A stretch of 64,000 nucleotides of DNA from CAYRFQ01 sp964423615 (GTDB lineage: Bacteria; Planctomycetota; Planctomycetia; Gemmatales; Gemmataceae), in contig CAYRFQ010000019.1 in the NCBI GenBank assembly GCA_964423615.1, positions 1 to 64,000 of the forward strand, in the 5' to 3' direction. Below, in pieces: positions 35,301 through 42,517 of this stretch. Each line of letters opens with the position of its first letter. Position 1 is the stretch's first letter. Below the pieces are notes generated by a model, which saw only the letters and a list, made by a program, of their open reading frames with translations, was not told the DNA's origin and searched no databases. The translations under genes were made by a program, and so were the position numbers.

Positions 35301-37676
35301 CTCTGGGTGCGGCGAGAGGGGGTGATTCAACTCATCGGGACCTACGTGACTTTGATGGGGGTAGTCGTTTGGGTTTACGTCCCACCAACGTTGGAGTACT
35401 ACCTGGGATTCATCATAGTCCCATTGAGTGCTTCCGCGATTCTGACGGCCGCCCTTCAACCTTTCGCAACGAAACGGGATTCTCAGAATATCCTCCCGTC
35501 GGATTGGCAAGGGCTCGTGTCGATTCTTTTCGTTGGCGGCCTACTTCTCTTCTATCTGTTGTTAGGAATTTACGATTTTGAGTTTGGTAGTCGACAGGTC
35601 TCACAGAACATTGAGGGACTACCGATGTTGTTCCAACAGGTGATGCTATGGGGGACACTGGTTCCTTTGTTTCTCTGTGTGGGTAACGGCAAAAGTCCAT
35701 CACCCAGGCGACGTGTGATTAGTCTCCCATTTTCATTCAGCAGAGGTGCCGTCGTCCTCGGTCTGATTGTCTTTGTGGTTTTGGTTTTCCCAGCGATGGT
35801 TGTCCGCGGACTCCAGATTCCTGCCTTTCCCTCAGAGTCCTTCTGGACTGCTTACAGTGCCGTCATGATTGCGGCGTTGGTTTGTGCCCTCGACCACCGA
35901 GCACGATCATCTGCCTTTTCCGCGCTGCCACTGTACCTTGGTGGGCTCATTGGTGTCCTGAGTAGCAGTGAGAGGGGCGGGCCAGCCGACTCGTCGTCTT
36001 TCGCCATTACTTTGGCCGTTTTTCAGCTCACCGCAGGGGTAATTGGGTGGAGTGTAGTTGGTCTTCGTGGATGGTGGTTCCGAAGGAGTTCAGAATCTCG
36101 GCCAACCTGGCGGACACAGGCCTGGTTGATTCCTTGCCAGGGGGTGATTTCCCTCTTGAGTGTTGGTCTTGCTTTCTACAGCGTCCTAACCCTTCAAAGA
36201 CCGGAGCATCGGTTCGCAGCACCCATTGCGGTGACCATTCTCGTTGTGGGCACGCTAGTATTGTCCAGGGTCATGGAGAGAACGGCGAGTAACACGACGA
36301 ACCTTGGACTCACCAAGACGACACTTATTCTTTCGACTTTGGTCATGCTACTTGGGTCCTGGGCGGCCCTAGCTCCGACCGAGGAGTACGTATCCTTATA
36401 CCGCCACACTTTGTGGTTAACTGTCATCTCCAGTGTCTGTTTTGTTTTTGTCTTTGGTATACGCCTCCGGCTGCCCCTAGACAACAACTGGCAGGTCAGC
36501 GGCGAGAAGCTCGCTCGTGTTTACTGGCTGCAGGTCAGCGGCGAGAAGCTCGCTCGTGTTTACTGGCTGTTGTCGCTGGTGTCAACCTTCACCTGCATGG
36601 GCCACCTAGGATACCTCCGGGTGTTCCACGACGGCCCTGTTGAGATTGGGGCCTGGGCGGCCTGGTTCCTCGTTGTTGTGCTTTTGGCGATGGGCATCGG
36701 GGCTACCACTTTTGCAATCGTACCCAAATTCGACCCACTCGGGCTTTCAGAAGAGCGACGAAGCAACTATGTCTACGCGGCTCAGGTGTTCATGGGTTTG
36801 TTGCTGATACATCTCCAGACCTATCTCACTCAAGGCGTTCCCTTGGCGAACGCTCCACCCGAGAATGACCTGCCGAGCTGGTTGATCGTCATCATGGTGT
36901 TGGCATTCGTTGGGGTCGGATTGAGTGAGCTGTTCACTCGGTTGAAAATCGATGTGTTGGCGAAGCCCTTCCACCGAACCGGCGTGTTCCTTCCCATGAT
37001 ACCCTTGGTGGCTTTTTGGATTGACCCAGTGATCGGTATCGGACAAGGGAACCTACCTGCTCCGGACCTTTTCGGAGGGTACGCAATCTTGTGGTTCTTG
37101 GCGTGCGGGCTTTACCTCTTGATTGGGCTGGCGAATAAATCCTACGGATTTACTCTGATCGGTGCTTTGGCTGGAACTTTTGGAATCTGGTGTCTTCTCT
37201 ATTTCCGACAAGATATGGGGGTAGGGTTCTTTCGACATCCACAACTCTGGCTTATTCCCATAGCATTGATCATTTTGATCTCCGAACACGCCAATCGACA
37301 TTTGCTGCCTCAAGCAACTCGGAACGGGTTACGCTACCTTGGACTGATCATGCTGTATTTGTCATCGGCGGCTGACTTGTTCATCCAGGGTCTTGAAGAT
37401 GTTGTATGGTCGATTGTTCTCGCGGTGTTGGCGATCAGTGGTATTCTGATGGGGATTCAACTCCGAGTTCGATCTTTTCTTTTTGTGGGGTTCACCTTTT
37501 TGATCTTGGTGATTGGTGCGCGGGTTTGGCACGCGGCAGTCGATCAGGAACAAAACTGGGTCTGGTGGGCTGTGGTCATCTCACTGGGAATCGTCATCCT
37601 GACTGTCTTTGCAGTTTTTGAAAAGCGGCGAATGGATGTGTTGCGACTCTTTGACGAGTTGAAACGGTGGGAATAA
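29397..37676 (+). CDS. Giant multi-pass membrane protein (2759 residues)
   Basis: No family recognised beyond general resemblance to large planctomycete membrane proteins. Order: one N-terminal helix (LFFLVVAGAGTVVGVLIIF), an Arg-rich coiled coil (about 35-75), a Pro-rich linker, a TPR-like helical region (about 165-280; IVLHRLGQILEQLNRRQDAL), a second Pro/Thr-rich linker (290-345), and then from about 360 to the end an almost continuous series of hydrophobic segments, several dozen, by eye more than 60. The last segments are followed by a short charged tail (KRRMDVLRLFDELKRWE). Trp and Gly are common, charged loops short. No transport or enzyme motif was seen. ATG 29397 has ggggag upstream. 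The stop codon directly abuts the start of the dehydrogenase gene, so they are co-translated. It also holds a perfect 39-bp tandem repeat. Confidence 0.75.
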   Translation: MSLGFSEVCFLFFLVVAGAGTVVGVLIIFREAQRSNRRRRPSLSERETELDDLQATLRQLERFRQQRVERPEALDPLFRLVEARLGVLDPRTRPKSSVVRPSRKKQHRPEHPPSPQPVPETLSRASKLADFPKESTPSEPKHPTYSQEQVAPIPPTSEDASIVSGRLNQLLGTKPPASLSSTERVQVVMLFGQSTAKDLKSLPAIVLHRLGQILEQLNRRQDALNVYTLCLADNPTYPEVAIVAIAAASLAIDLRLSTAAGNLDRAELLSTAHEEREQCQRLRERLDPRPTVKETLPPKPVPSKPQQPPGLPTTPPMPLPPAQQQPTIERPPTETSRSTTEEERSSDPVTQSPAQGWGKLLSAFMEERNILWGELLGGLLIVGGSIALVISLWPRLEANPYSPFGVFGSITVALLGAGLYSHRRWKLEATSRGLLVIGTLLVPLTFLVLPGMLRGGRAGPWELSIGGCVLALFGWLVSRAGRVLIPGMAWTLSFAVLGCCGMQVLSGWAVTGIQDYPVVLLAIGLGIVAVHGLPLTWGNHLSRAQLIFGVRESGGLFALVGLSTFSLAVCFGFLMARSYDVASAVKLLAPFISLSGVPVIIGGFVVHSRLVGNRELVSIRTIGTAVLVSGVTIMLSGMILAWPGSISLVIVATINWAVLSWVSFRYGLPILQAPALVCLGLGLCLVPLWEQQSAGLEFNVLQTQVLQHLGSMTAAVYWAFFALTLCAASEIFLRMGRLRDGICYICVAAGTAFVGSVLSLWHGVSDPTSTAVVFGVVALGSLGMNLRWKRAWISYVGTTAVTTGLLWGSYGWVQLNLGYWSSAIAAESLVFALMGYLLSRKDSSNGQESPQSSFRTGFGTPFVRSAEMMAVCSVLFAGVSGWLRAWEEVHIATGFLVVAVYFLLTILEKRHSTATLSGAILIGTAFVWTDLLTRSVPGGLTPEDRLGILGCVAVGSALTLQMLSTFLDHWLPKGENKHWARILIEGWREIILTSSVLGFWWSVSNGVFVGSSLPPYSFLILATTSLFLTSQYRQSAFTWFSSGCLLVSLTMVFNKWLGELEGVHYLLPTILGFLFHATIMTLSGLVPGALFKEKLSPAMLRYTGPSRYTGLISSWLVVPIIFFQTGAFTTALSTGWLAVLWIVVSWHEQRRSLFACGQLTACVAVVHAVKLWLTEQDWVRPEDISGFFDPRSLQTLGLALAGLSGVFTLSRILFGRTNTGKKLLAPDLPGLDRILLGGLLIGCLGLVDWGIAKAVGLELYPDQAARIQALWPEFSIHAYGVGSWLLAGALTVVLTVSLWQPAPTQRRSEAMIGFVVLTAICASLIAGRADSGYVTFTLVCGLGTAFALCSVIALMRKSVGGIGRNLGVYDDSLETLHSQFRTAALDVIALPSIGLVSLYCGVVLWEWLAFGFDPGRPFADLRMWPWVSLLFGFGGLFAIHGLREKSGMYVFSGGLVVTLGAGMIYSLFVAGEDRPFTPFRWVELLQVLTIVTGTWTVGWFAVRRRVQQNDGTEPSWLSDRLVSLQLAFPVLGNAALLVGGIYSLSPAPALPFVVQGFPVFFEAGPWTSAAGTYLGWICFGVTCLAVSVRPGWRLVSHDLGWIGLGLAMLVACSVELINPTSGYRGLMVTVSLFSIVWSVLPLVIRRFTKPDGNKVNELSTTSFVWVCIGTSLSTALAIFATLTYHDHFWTSGVMATVGVCLVLVGLQRRDEVALTWASGAFNAAALVAVWHVHLNTPIREWWMTLVYLLSVTNQVIVIGWLILAHQLRKTTTGHRPFRPWLPLQVVLGNGTVLLFTVTCFFLTVIQPERPPFSFFETMGSNLGLVALTLTVLSLGWFVTITARGQLVHYVGAVSLLVPVHAAALVSPIDNGSWLCFHLLAATLAMSSFVLLLVGGTVARSQEVRESSAGAWTSWVYDAFPRLAIQRWVEVGLFVVGGLGMLCAINDPTRPLWAFGLLTLTLVGYLAHFLWVRREGVIQLIGTYVTLMGVVVWVYVPPTLEYYLGFIIVPLSASAILTAALQPFATKRDSQNILPSDWQGLVSILFVGGLLLFYLLLGIYDFEFGSRQVSQNIEGLPMLFQQVMLWGTLVPLFLCVGNGKSPSPRRRVISLPFSFSRGAVVLGLIVFVVLVFPAMVVRGLQIPAFPSESFWTAYSAVMIAALVCALDHRARSSAFSALPLYLGGLIGVLSSSERGGPADSSSFAITLAVFQLTAGVIGWSVVGLRGWWFRRSSESRPTWRTQAWLIPCQGVISLLSVGLAFYSVLTLQRPEHRFAAPIAVTILVVGTLVLSRVMERTASNTTNLGLTKTTLILSTLVMLLGSWAALAPTEEYVSLYRHTLWLTVISSVCFVFVFGIRLRLPLDNNWQVSGEKLARVYWLQVSGEKLARVYWLLSLVSTFTCMGHLGYLRVFHDGPVEIGAWAAWFLVVVLLAMGIGATTFAIVPKFDPLGLSEERRSNYVYAAQVFMGLLLIHLQTYLTQGVPLANAPPENDLPSWLIVIMVLAFVGVGLSELFTRLKIDVLAKPFHRTGVFLPMIPLVAFWIDPVIGIGQGNLPAPDLFGGYAILWFLACGLYLLIGLANKSYGFTLIGALAGTFGIWCLLYFRQDMGVGFFRHPQLWLIPIALIILISEHANRHLLPQATRNGLRYLGLIMLYLSSAADLFIQGLEDVVWSIVLAVLAISGILMGIQLRVRSFLFVGFTFLILVIGARVWHAAVDQEQNWVWWAVVISLGIVILTVFAVFEKRRMDVLRLFDELKRWE
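36492..36569 (+). repeat. Perfect 39-bp tandem duplication inside the giant gene
   Basis: Two identical copies, 36492-36530 and 36531-36569, adding QVSGEKLARVYWL twice in frame. The unit is palindrome-like in part (gcgagaagctcgc). Perfect identity implies a recent event or a sequence-assembly artefact; the second copy retains the reading frame and lies in a loop between membrane segments. Confidence 0.9.
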
Positions 37677-38765
37677 ATGACGAAAGCACTTGCTGGAGTC
37701 TTCGACGCTCCTGGTAAAATCGGACTCCGGTCGTTTCCACTACCTCGACTCCTAGAGGGGGAGATTCTTGTTCGCGTTCGGATGTGTACGATCTGTGGGA
37801 GCGATCTGCACACCTACACGGGGAGACGGTCGGTCTCCAGCCCGATGATCCTTGGACACGAAATCATCGGAGTGGTCGAAAGGGTCGTCGGTGAAGTTCG
37901 AGCGTTCGGTCCGGAACGGCCGGTTGTGCGAGTGGGAGATCGTGTTGTTTGGTCGTTGTGTCACAGTTGCGGGACATGCGATCGATGCTCCAAAGGCATT
38001 CCACAGAAGTGTCATCACTTGATGAAATTCGGACACCACCCGATTGAATCGTCCCACCCTTTAATGGGAGGATTGTCAACGTATTGTCACTTACCGGCGG
38101 GCACGGCGATCTTTCAGGTACCCGCGGAGATACCCGACGAGGTCGCTTGTCCCGCTTCGTGTGCTACAGCGACAGTTGTTGCCAGTGTGACTCGAGCTGG
38201 AGTACGCAAAGGTGAATCGGTGCTCGTCCAAGGGATGGGAATGTTGGGAGTCACGGCTGTTGGTTTACTCAGACAAGAAGGTCTCGAGCGAGTGATCGCC
38301 TGCGATACCGATCCAACTCGGCTGGAACAGGCAAAACGCTTTGGCGCAACTTCCATCATCCGCGCCGATCAGCCCGTTCGGTCGTTTCGTGACGAAGTCT
38401 TAGCTCTGACGGATGGCCACGGAATGGATGTGATCCTGGAGATGAGCGGATGCCCTTCTGCGATCGAGTCAGGCATGGAACTCCTCGGAACGGGAGGAAG
38501 ATACGTCTGGGTAGGTGGAGTGTTCCCGACCGTTCCGGGGTCGATCGTCCCCGAAACAGTCATTCGCAAGCACGCCGCGATCTTTGGCGTCCACAACTAT
38601 GACCCACACAGTTTATGGACGGCACTTGTGTTTCTGGGAACCTCAGGAGCACGACTTCCGTTCGGAGAACTTGTTTCGGCAAGGTTCCCACTCGAGCAAA
38701 TTAGTGAGGCCTTCCGGTACGCTCTGGAGCACAAACCGTTCCGCGTTGCGGTGACGATGCCATAA
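37677..38765 (+). CDS. Zinc-dependent alcohol dehydrogenase (HpnZ-like, MDR family)
   Basis: 362 residues of the medium-chain dehydrogenase family. Catalytic zinc ligands are Cys in CTICGSDLHT and His-Glu in ILGHEIIGVV; structural zinc has four Cys in SCGTCDRCSKGIPQKC; the NAD fold is VLVQGMGMLGVTAVG followed by the acid CDTD. The sequence resembles the group named for phosphonate catabolism (TIGR03366 type), but no phosphonate genes are here, so the substrate is open. ATG 37677 starts on the base after the stop of the giant gene, indicating translational coupling. It should act in the cytoplasm. Confidence 0.85.
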   Translation: MTKALAGVFDAPGKIGLRSFPLPRLLEGEILVRVRMCTICGSDLHTYTGRRSVSSPMILGHEIIGVVERVVGEVRAFGPERPVVRVGDRVVWSLCHSCGTCDRCSKGIPQKCHHLMKFGHHPIESSHPLMGGLSTYCHLPAGTAIFQVPAEIPDEVACPASCATATVVASVTRAGVRKGESVLVQGMGMLGVTAVGLLRQEGLERVIACDTDPTRLEQAKRFGATSIIRADQPVRSFRDEVLALTDGHGMDVILEMSGCPSAIESGMELLGTGGRYVWVGGVFPTVPGSIVPETVIRKHAAIFGVHNYDPHSLWTALVFLGTSGARLPFGELVSARFPLEQISEAFRYALEHKPFRVAVTMP

Positions 38766-38920
38766 GCAATCGAAAGAGCCTCCAGAGCTTGCCTTGATTC
38801 ACCCCACATGTGTATCAATATCAAGAGGATCATTGGTTCAGTATTCCTTCGCGATGAATTCCTTTCGACACGTGCGACAATTACCTACGAACTAGAAGCC
38901 CTCATTGATAGGCAACCTTC

Positions 38921-39940
38921 ATGGCATCCGACGAATCCAAAACATCCGAGAACATCACCTCGACAGAGAATCTTCCTGCCAGCTCGACCCAGATTACGGA
39001 AACGCCACCCTCGGGATCGGGAACGGCGTCAGGTCCGACAGAAAAGGTGCTTCCGGCGGTTGCACCACCATCTGGAAGATTCATCGCCCAACTTTTTCTG
39101 ATTCCGGGCATGATCGTGGCGGTGTTGGTCTTCATCTATTTGCTCGGTTCGTCGTTGGTTTCCGAACGGCGAGATCCGGAATATTTCTTGGGAAACCTTG
39201 ACAGCACCAACCAGGACAAACGCTGGCGGGCCGCGCACGACCTGGCGCAAGTGTTGAAACGCCCAGAGAGCATCGAAATGGCTTCCAATCCGGAATTTGC
39301 TCTGGGGTTGGCCGAGCGGCTCTATTCGGAACGTGCCGCTCTCCGGGCCGCCGAGACGAAGATCATCAAAGACACCCTCGAATTGTCCGACGAGGAACGG
39401 AATCGGCAATTGAATCAGCTCAGTGCACGACGCAAGCACGTTTTATTTTTGACGTCTTGCCTAGGCGACTTCACGATTCCAGTCGGAGCGCCGCTCTTGG
39501 CCGACATCGCTGAGAAAGGCTATGGTTTTGAAACCAAACTGGACCCAGAAAACCCGGCGTACAACAGCAATGTGTTGCTGCGAAGGCGAGCCCTTTGGGC
39601 GTTGGCCAATCTAGGAGCCAACTTACAAAAATTCGAGAAGGAACTTTCCGAGGAAAAGCAGCAAGTATCTCTGGAAGTTCTGGAAGTTGAACGAAGCAAG
39701 AAAAGAAGCAAGCGACAACAATGGGCCAATCAAGCCTTCCGCTATTTGACTGATAACACTCCACTCGGGGTCGATGAAGCGCTCGCCAAAGCTGGAGAAT
39801 CGGAAGATTTACATCTTCGCAAACTTGTTGCGTTTGCACTCAATTTTTGGGATGGGGACGTGGCCGAGGATGCTCTCATCAAGCTGTCACAGGATTACGC
39901 AACGGATGGCCGATACATCAAAGTCGAAGAGGCAGACTAA
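38921..39940 (+). CDS. Membrane-anchored HEAT-like protein
   Basis: 339 residues, no named family. A Ser/Thr/Pro-rich N terminus of about 50 residues is cytoplasmic or a linker; one membrane helix follows (LFLIPGMIVAVLVFIYLL, about 56-76); the rest is alpha helical with HEAT-like patterns (RWRAAHDLAQVLKRP, RRRALWALANLGANL, LRKLVAFALNFWDGDVAEDAL) and charged coiled-coil runs (KEL SEEKQQVSLEVLEVERSKKRSK). A protein-protein interaction role at the membrane is likely. It lies 155 bp after the dehydrogenase on the same strand and could share its transcript. ATG 38921. Confidence 0.7.
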   Translation: MASDESKTSENITSTENLPASSTQITETPPSGSGTASGPTEKVLPAVAPPSGRFIAQLFLIPGMIVAVLVFIYLLGSSLVSERRDPEYFLGNLDSTNQDKRWRAAHDLAQVLKRPESIEMASNPEFALGLAERLYSERAALRAAETKIIKDTLELSDEERNRQLNQLSARRKHVLFLTSCLGDFTIPVGAPLLADIAEKGYGFETKLDPENPAYNSNVLLRRRALWALANLGANLQKFEKELSEEKQQVSLEVLEVERSKKRSKRQQWANQAFRYLTDNTPLGVDEALAKAGESEDLHLRKLVAFALNFWDGDVAEDALIKLSQDYATDGRYIKVEEAD

Positions 39941-40309
39941 TCCAGGATGGCTGACAGGTCGTTTAGTGAATTGGAGTTCTACACTGCGATGCATTTGAAA
40001 CTGATAGCTTTAACCCTTTCAACACAGCCCGTTCCTTGAGAAGGGGTTCGAAGTCCTCACGCCACTAGTGGATAAGAAGTTTCCTTATCGCACCGGCAGA
40101 TTTGCAAGTCCCCATTCGCGCAGAGGAAACTGATACTTTGGGGGCGAAACGGTATACACGATCGGTGACCGGCTTGTGCACTGCGGACCGGGCACCTTAC
40201 GGCCAAGTGCACCGCTCCGAACCTGAATTGTCTGGTTTGGTTCTTTTTTGATACCATCATTATTGATGATCCGATCGATCGAACACTTTCCCAAAAGGAG
40301 AACCAAATT
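39941..40309. other. prfB upstream region with several potential stems
   Basis: No gene in 369 bp. Stems seen: gataag/cttatc (40071-40089), agtttcct/aggaaact (40078-40085 with 40124-40131) and gtgcact/agtgcac (40176-40182 with 40206-40212). A ggttcgaagtcc string near 40045 recalls a T-arm but no tRNA fold is possible. A leader RNA or just promoter DNA are both possible. The ribosome site aaaaggag is at 40293-40300. Confidence 0.35.
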
Positions 40310-41429
40310 ATGGATATCGAACTGTCACGCCGAGTCGAAACGATTCAAGAGCGACTCACCTCACTACGAGACTCTCTTTGACATTGCTGGCAAGAAACAA
40401 AAACAAAGTGAACTTTCCGGGAAGATGGAGCAACAGGGCTTCTGGGATGACCCAGAGCAAGCTCAGGCGATCATCCAACAACTCAAACCGATTAACGACC
40501 TTGTAAAGGAATACTCGGAACTCGAGTCGAAAGTCGGAGATCTTGAGACGATGGGCGAGTTGGCCGATGAGGATGAAGCCATCGGGGAAGAACTCGTCGC
40601 TGAAGTTCCCAAGCTCGAAGAGTTGCTCGATGCGTTCGAACTGAAGGCGATGTTCGACAGCCCCGCGGACAGTGGCAACGCTTACGTCCAAGTTACTGCG
40701 GGGGCTGGAGGAACGGAAGCTTGTGACTGGGCCGAAATGCTAATGCGAATGATCATTCGTTGGGGTGAACGCCATGAGTATAAGGTTGAGCTAATCGAAG
40801 AACTTCGAAACGAAGAAGCTGGGATTCGAAACGCAACGCTTCACGTCAAAGGAGAATACGCGTATGGGTATTTGAAGAGTGAAACCGGAGTCCATCGGCT
40901 CGTTCGGATCAGTCCCTACGATTCACAAAAACGCCGGCATACATCGTTTGCTAGCGTGGACGTGACTCCAGACATCGAAGGTACGATTGAGATCGATATT
41001 CGCCCCGAAGACCTGGAACGACAAGTCTTCCGAGCTGGTGGCCCTGGGGGACAGCACCAAAACAAGACAGAAAGTGCCGTCCGTTATATTCACAAGCCCA
41101 CCGGAGTCCGTGGTGAGAGCCGAAGTGAGAGAAGCCAACACAAAAACGACGCCATCGCGTTGGCACAACTCAAATCCCGGCTGTACCAAATCGAGGAAGA
41201 CAAGAGGCGCGGTGAATTGGAGCAACGTTACGACGAGAAAGGGGAAGTGGCTTTCGGAAGTCAGATCCGTAACTACACGATGCAACCTTACACACTCGTC
41301 AAGGACGTTCGGACGGGAGTCGAATCAGGACAAGTTCAGAACGTGCTCGATGGTGCGATCGACGATTTCATGCACGCCTACCTTCGTCAAGAAGCTGAGA
41401 AAGCCCAGAAAAAGAAGGCGGCGAAGTAA
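40310..41429 (+). CDS. prfB: Peptide chain release factor 2 (+1 programmed frameshift)
   Basis: RF2 ends translation at UAA and UGA. Translation starts at ATG 40310 (ribosome site aaaaggag), reads 23 codons ending in CTT at 40376-40378, meets an in-frame TGA at 40379-40381, and continues in the +1 frame from GAC 40380 to the TAA at 41429. The product is about 372 residues. The GGQ catalytic motif is GGPGGQHQNKTESA, and domain 2 reads SDSPHYET-independent, i.e. the mature downstream frame starts DIAGKKQKQSELSGKM, matching the N-terminal helix of RF2; the stop-recognition segment follows the usual order. The longer open frame beginning at 40248 misses the true N terminus. A terminator-like stem follows at 41480. 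Confidence 0.95.
40376..40382 (+). promoter_or_regulatory. RF2 autoregulatory +1 frameshift site CTTTGAC
   Basis: The site CTT TGA C is the conserved RF2 recoding signal: when RF2 is scarce, the ribosome pauses at UGA and slips forward by one base. In E. coli an AGGGGG element three bases upstream stimulates the shift; here the upstream bases are ctacgagactct, which lacks that element, so the efficiency may depend on other features. Confidence 0.92.
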
Positions 41430-41479
41430 AAATGTTGTTGGTCACGCTTTAGGATATTTTTCATCTGGTTGCACGAAAT

Positions 41480-41502
41480 CCCTCTGCTCTAATCGCAGAG
41501 GG
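41480..41502 (+). terminator. Terminator-like stem-loop after prfB
   Basis: ccctctgc-tctaatc-gcagaggg, an 8-bp perfect stem, 51 bp after the prfB stop, followed by ctcttgtatttat. The T run is imperfect. The convergent gene ends at 41663. Confidence 0.65.
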
Positions 41503-41662
41503 CTCTTGTATTTATAAGTTTATGCAAGCACACGAGAGCCTAATACACCTAAGAAACATATCATGTCGTAGGAATCAAAAGTTAGCTCACACTGCTTAGC
41601 ATGGACTCAAAATCGATGTGAAGTACACCTCGGACAGCAACGGCATCTATCACCTTTGGAAA

Positions 41663-42367
41663 TCAATTCCCACCCCGTTTTCGCTTCTTGTACTCGGCGA
41701 TGATTTTCGCGGGGTTGGCGTTGAACGCGTCGCGACAGCCCGAGCAGCAAACGTAGTAAGTTTTTCCATCGTATGATACGGCCATCGTTCCCCGACCGCC
41801 TGTCACGACGCACTCGGGGCCACGTTTTCTGGCCCCAAGGGCTTCGCCCTTTTTGGTGAACGCGACCATCAGTTTTTCTGAGTAAAATGTCCGATTTGGT
41901 GGCTTTACTTTGTACCGATAGAGGAAACGAATGCCGCCACCAGCGATCAACATCTCGATGCGTTTGACTTCCTTCGTTTTGGGGTCGGTGTTTTCTAGCG
42001 TCAGTCGAGTCCGTTTGCGTTTCCCTCGGAACACGAGTGACTTCTTATCTTTGGTAGTCGCTGTGAAGATATATTCGTCTTTGTCGAGATCGTATTTGAG
42101 GTCACCACCCTTGATGACTTTGCCGTTTTTGACGGTGAGGTGAAGCCATCGGTCATTGCCCTTGAATTTCCATCCCCAGTAGGCATTTTCTTTCCAGATC
42201 GCGAGTTTATCGGTGGGGAGGCTCCCGTGCCCCTTCCATTCTCCGATGTAGACGTTGAATTCTTCGAGAGCCTCTCGGACAAGTTGTTGATCTTCGTCGT
42301 CGGCACGGGCAAAGCCTGCGTTCAACACGCAAGTGCTTATGAAAGCGACTGTGAAAAGGTGTTTCAT
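41663..42367 (-). CDS. Secreted protein with C-terminal YHS/TRASH-like metal domain
   Basis: 234 residues from ATG 42367. A signal peptide (HLFTVAFISTCVLNAGFARA) is followed by a beta-rich domain of about 140 residues (FNVYIGEWKGHGSLPTDKLA... ) of unknown family, resembling small lipocalin-like planctomycete domains, and a C-terminal Cys-rich domain: CVVTGGRGTM, VSYDGKTYYVCCSGC, then AFNANPAKIIAEY. The single Cys followed by Y-x-G-K-x-Y-Y-x-CCSGC is the pattern of YHS/TRASH domains that bind metal ions. A role in metal handling outside the cytoplasm is an inference. It lies downstream of the WD40 gene on the same strand, with a strong terminator in between, so it is probably independently transcribed. 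Confidence 0.75.
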   Translation of the reverse strand: MKHLFTVAFISTCVLNAGFARADDEDQQLVREALEEFNVYIGEWKGHGSLPTDKLAIWKENAYWGWKFKGNDRWLHLTVKNGKVIKGGDLKYDLDKDEYIFTATTKDKKSLVFRGKRKRTRLTLENTDPKTKEVKRIEMLIAGGGIRFLYRYKVKPPNRTFYSEKLMVAFTKKGEALGARKRGPECVVTGGRGTMAVSYDGKTYYVCCSGCRDAFNANPAKIIAEYKKRKRGGN

Positions 42368-42410
42368 AATTGAGTCTACCTCCGTCAGGGCAAAAGATTT
42401 TCGGGACCGG

Positions 42411-42442
42411 GAAACAAAAACAGCCCCATTGTTAGTGGGGCT
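42411..42442 (-). terminator. Rho-independent terminator of the WD40 gene
   Basis: On the minus strand cagccccac-taaca-atggggctg (one internal mismatch, strong GC stem) is followed by tttttgtttc. It lies about 75 bp after the WD40 gene stop at 42518 and before the start of the YHS-like gene. Confidence 0.8.
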
Positions 42443-42517
42443 GGTCGGCACTTTTGGTTCCATGTTCTCGCTAGGTTTTCCTTGCAGGTTCCATTGGAAA
42501 ACGCAATTGTCCATAAG

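Noticed and set aside
40031..40075. T-arm-like ggttcgaagtcc string suggesting a tRNA
   Set aside because: No matching acceptor stem, D-arm or anticodon arm could be placed upstream; rejected as tRNA.
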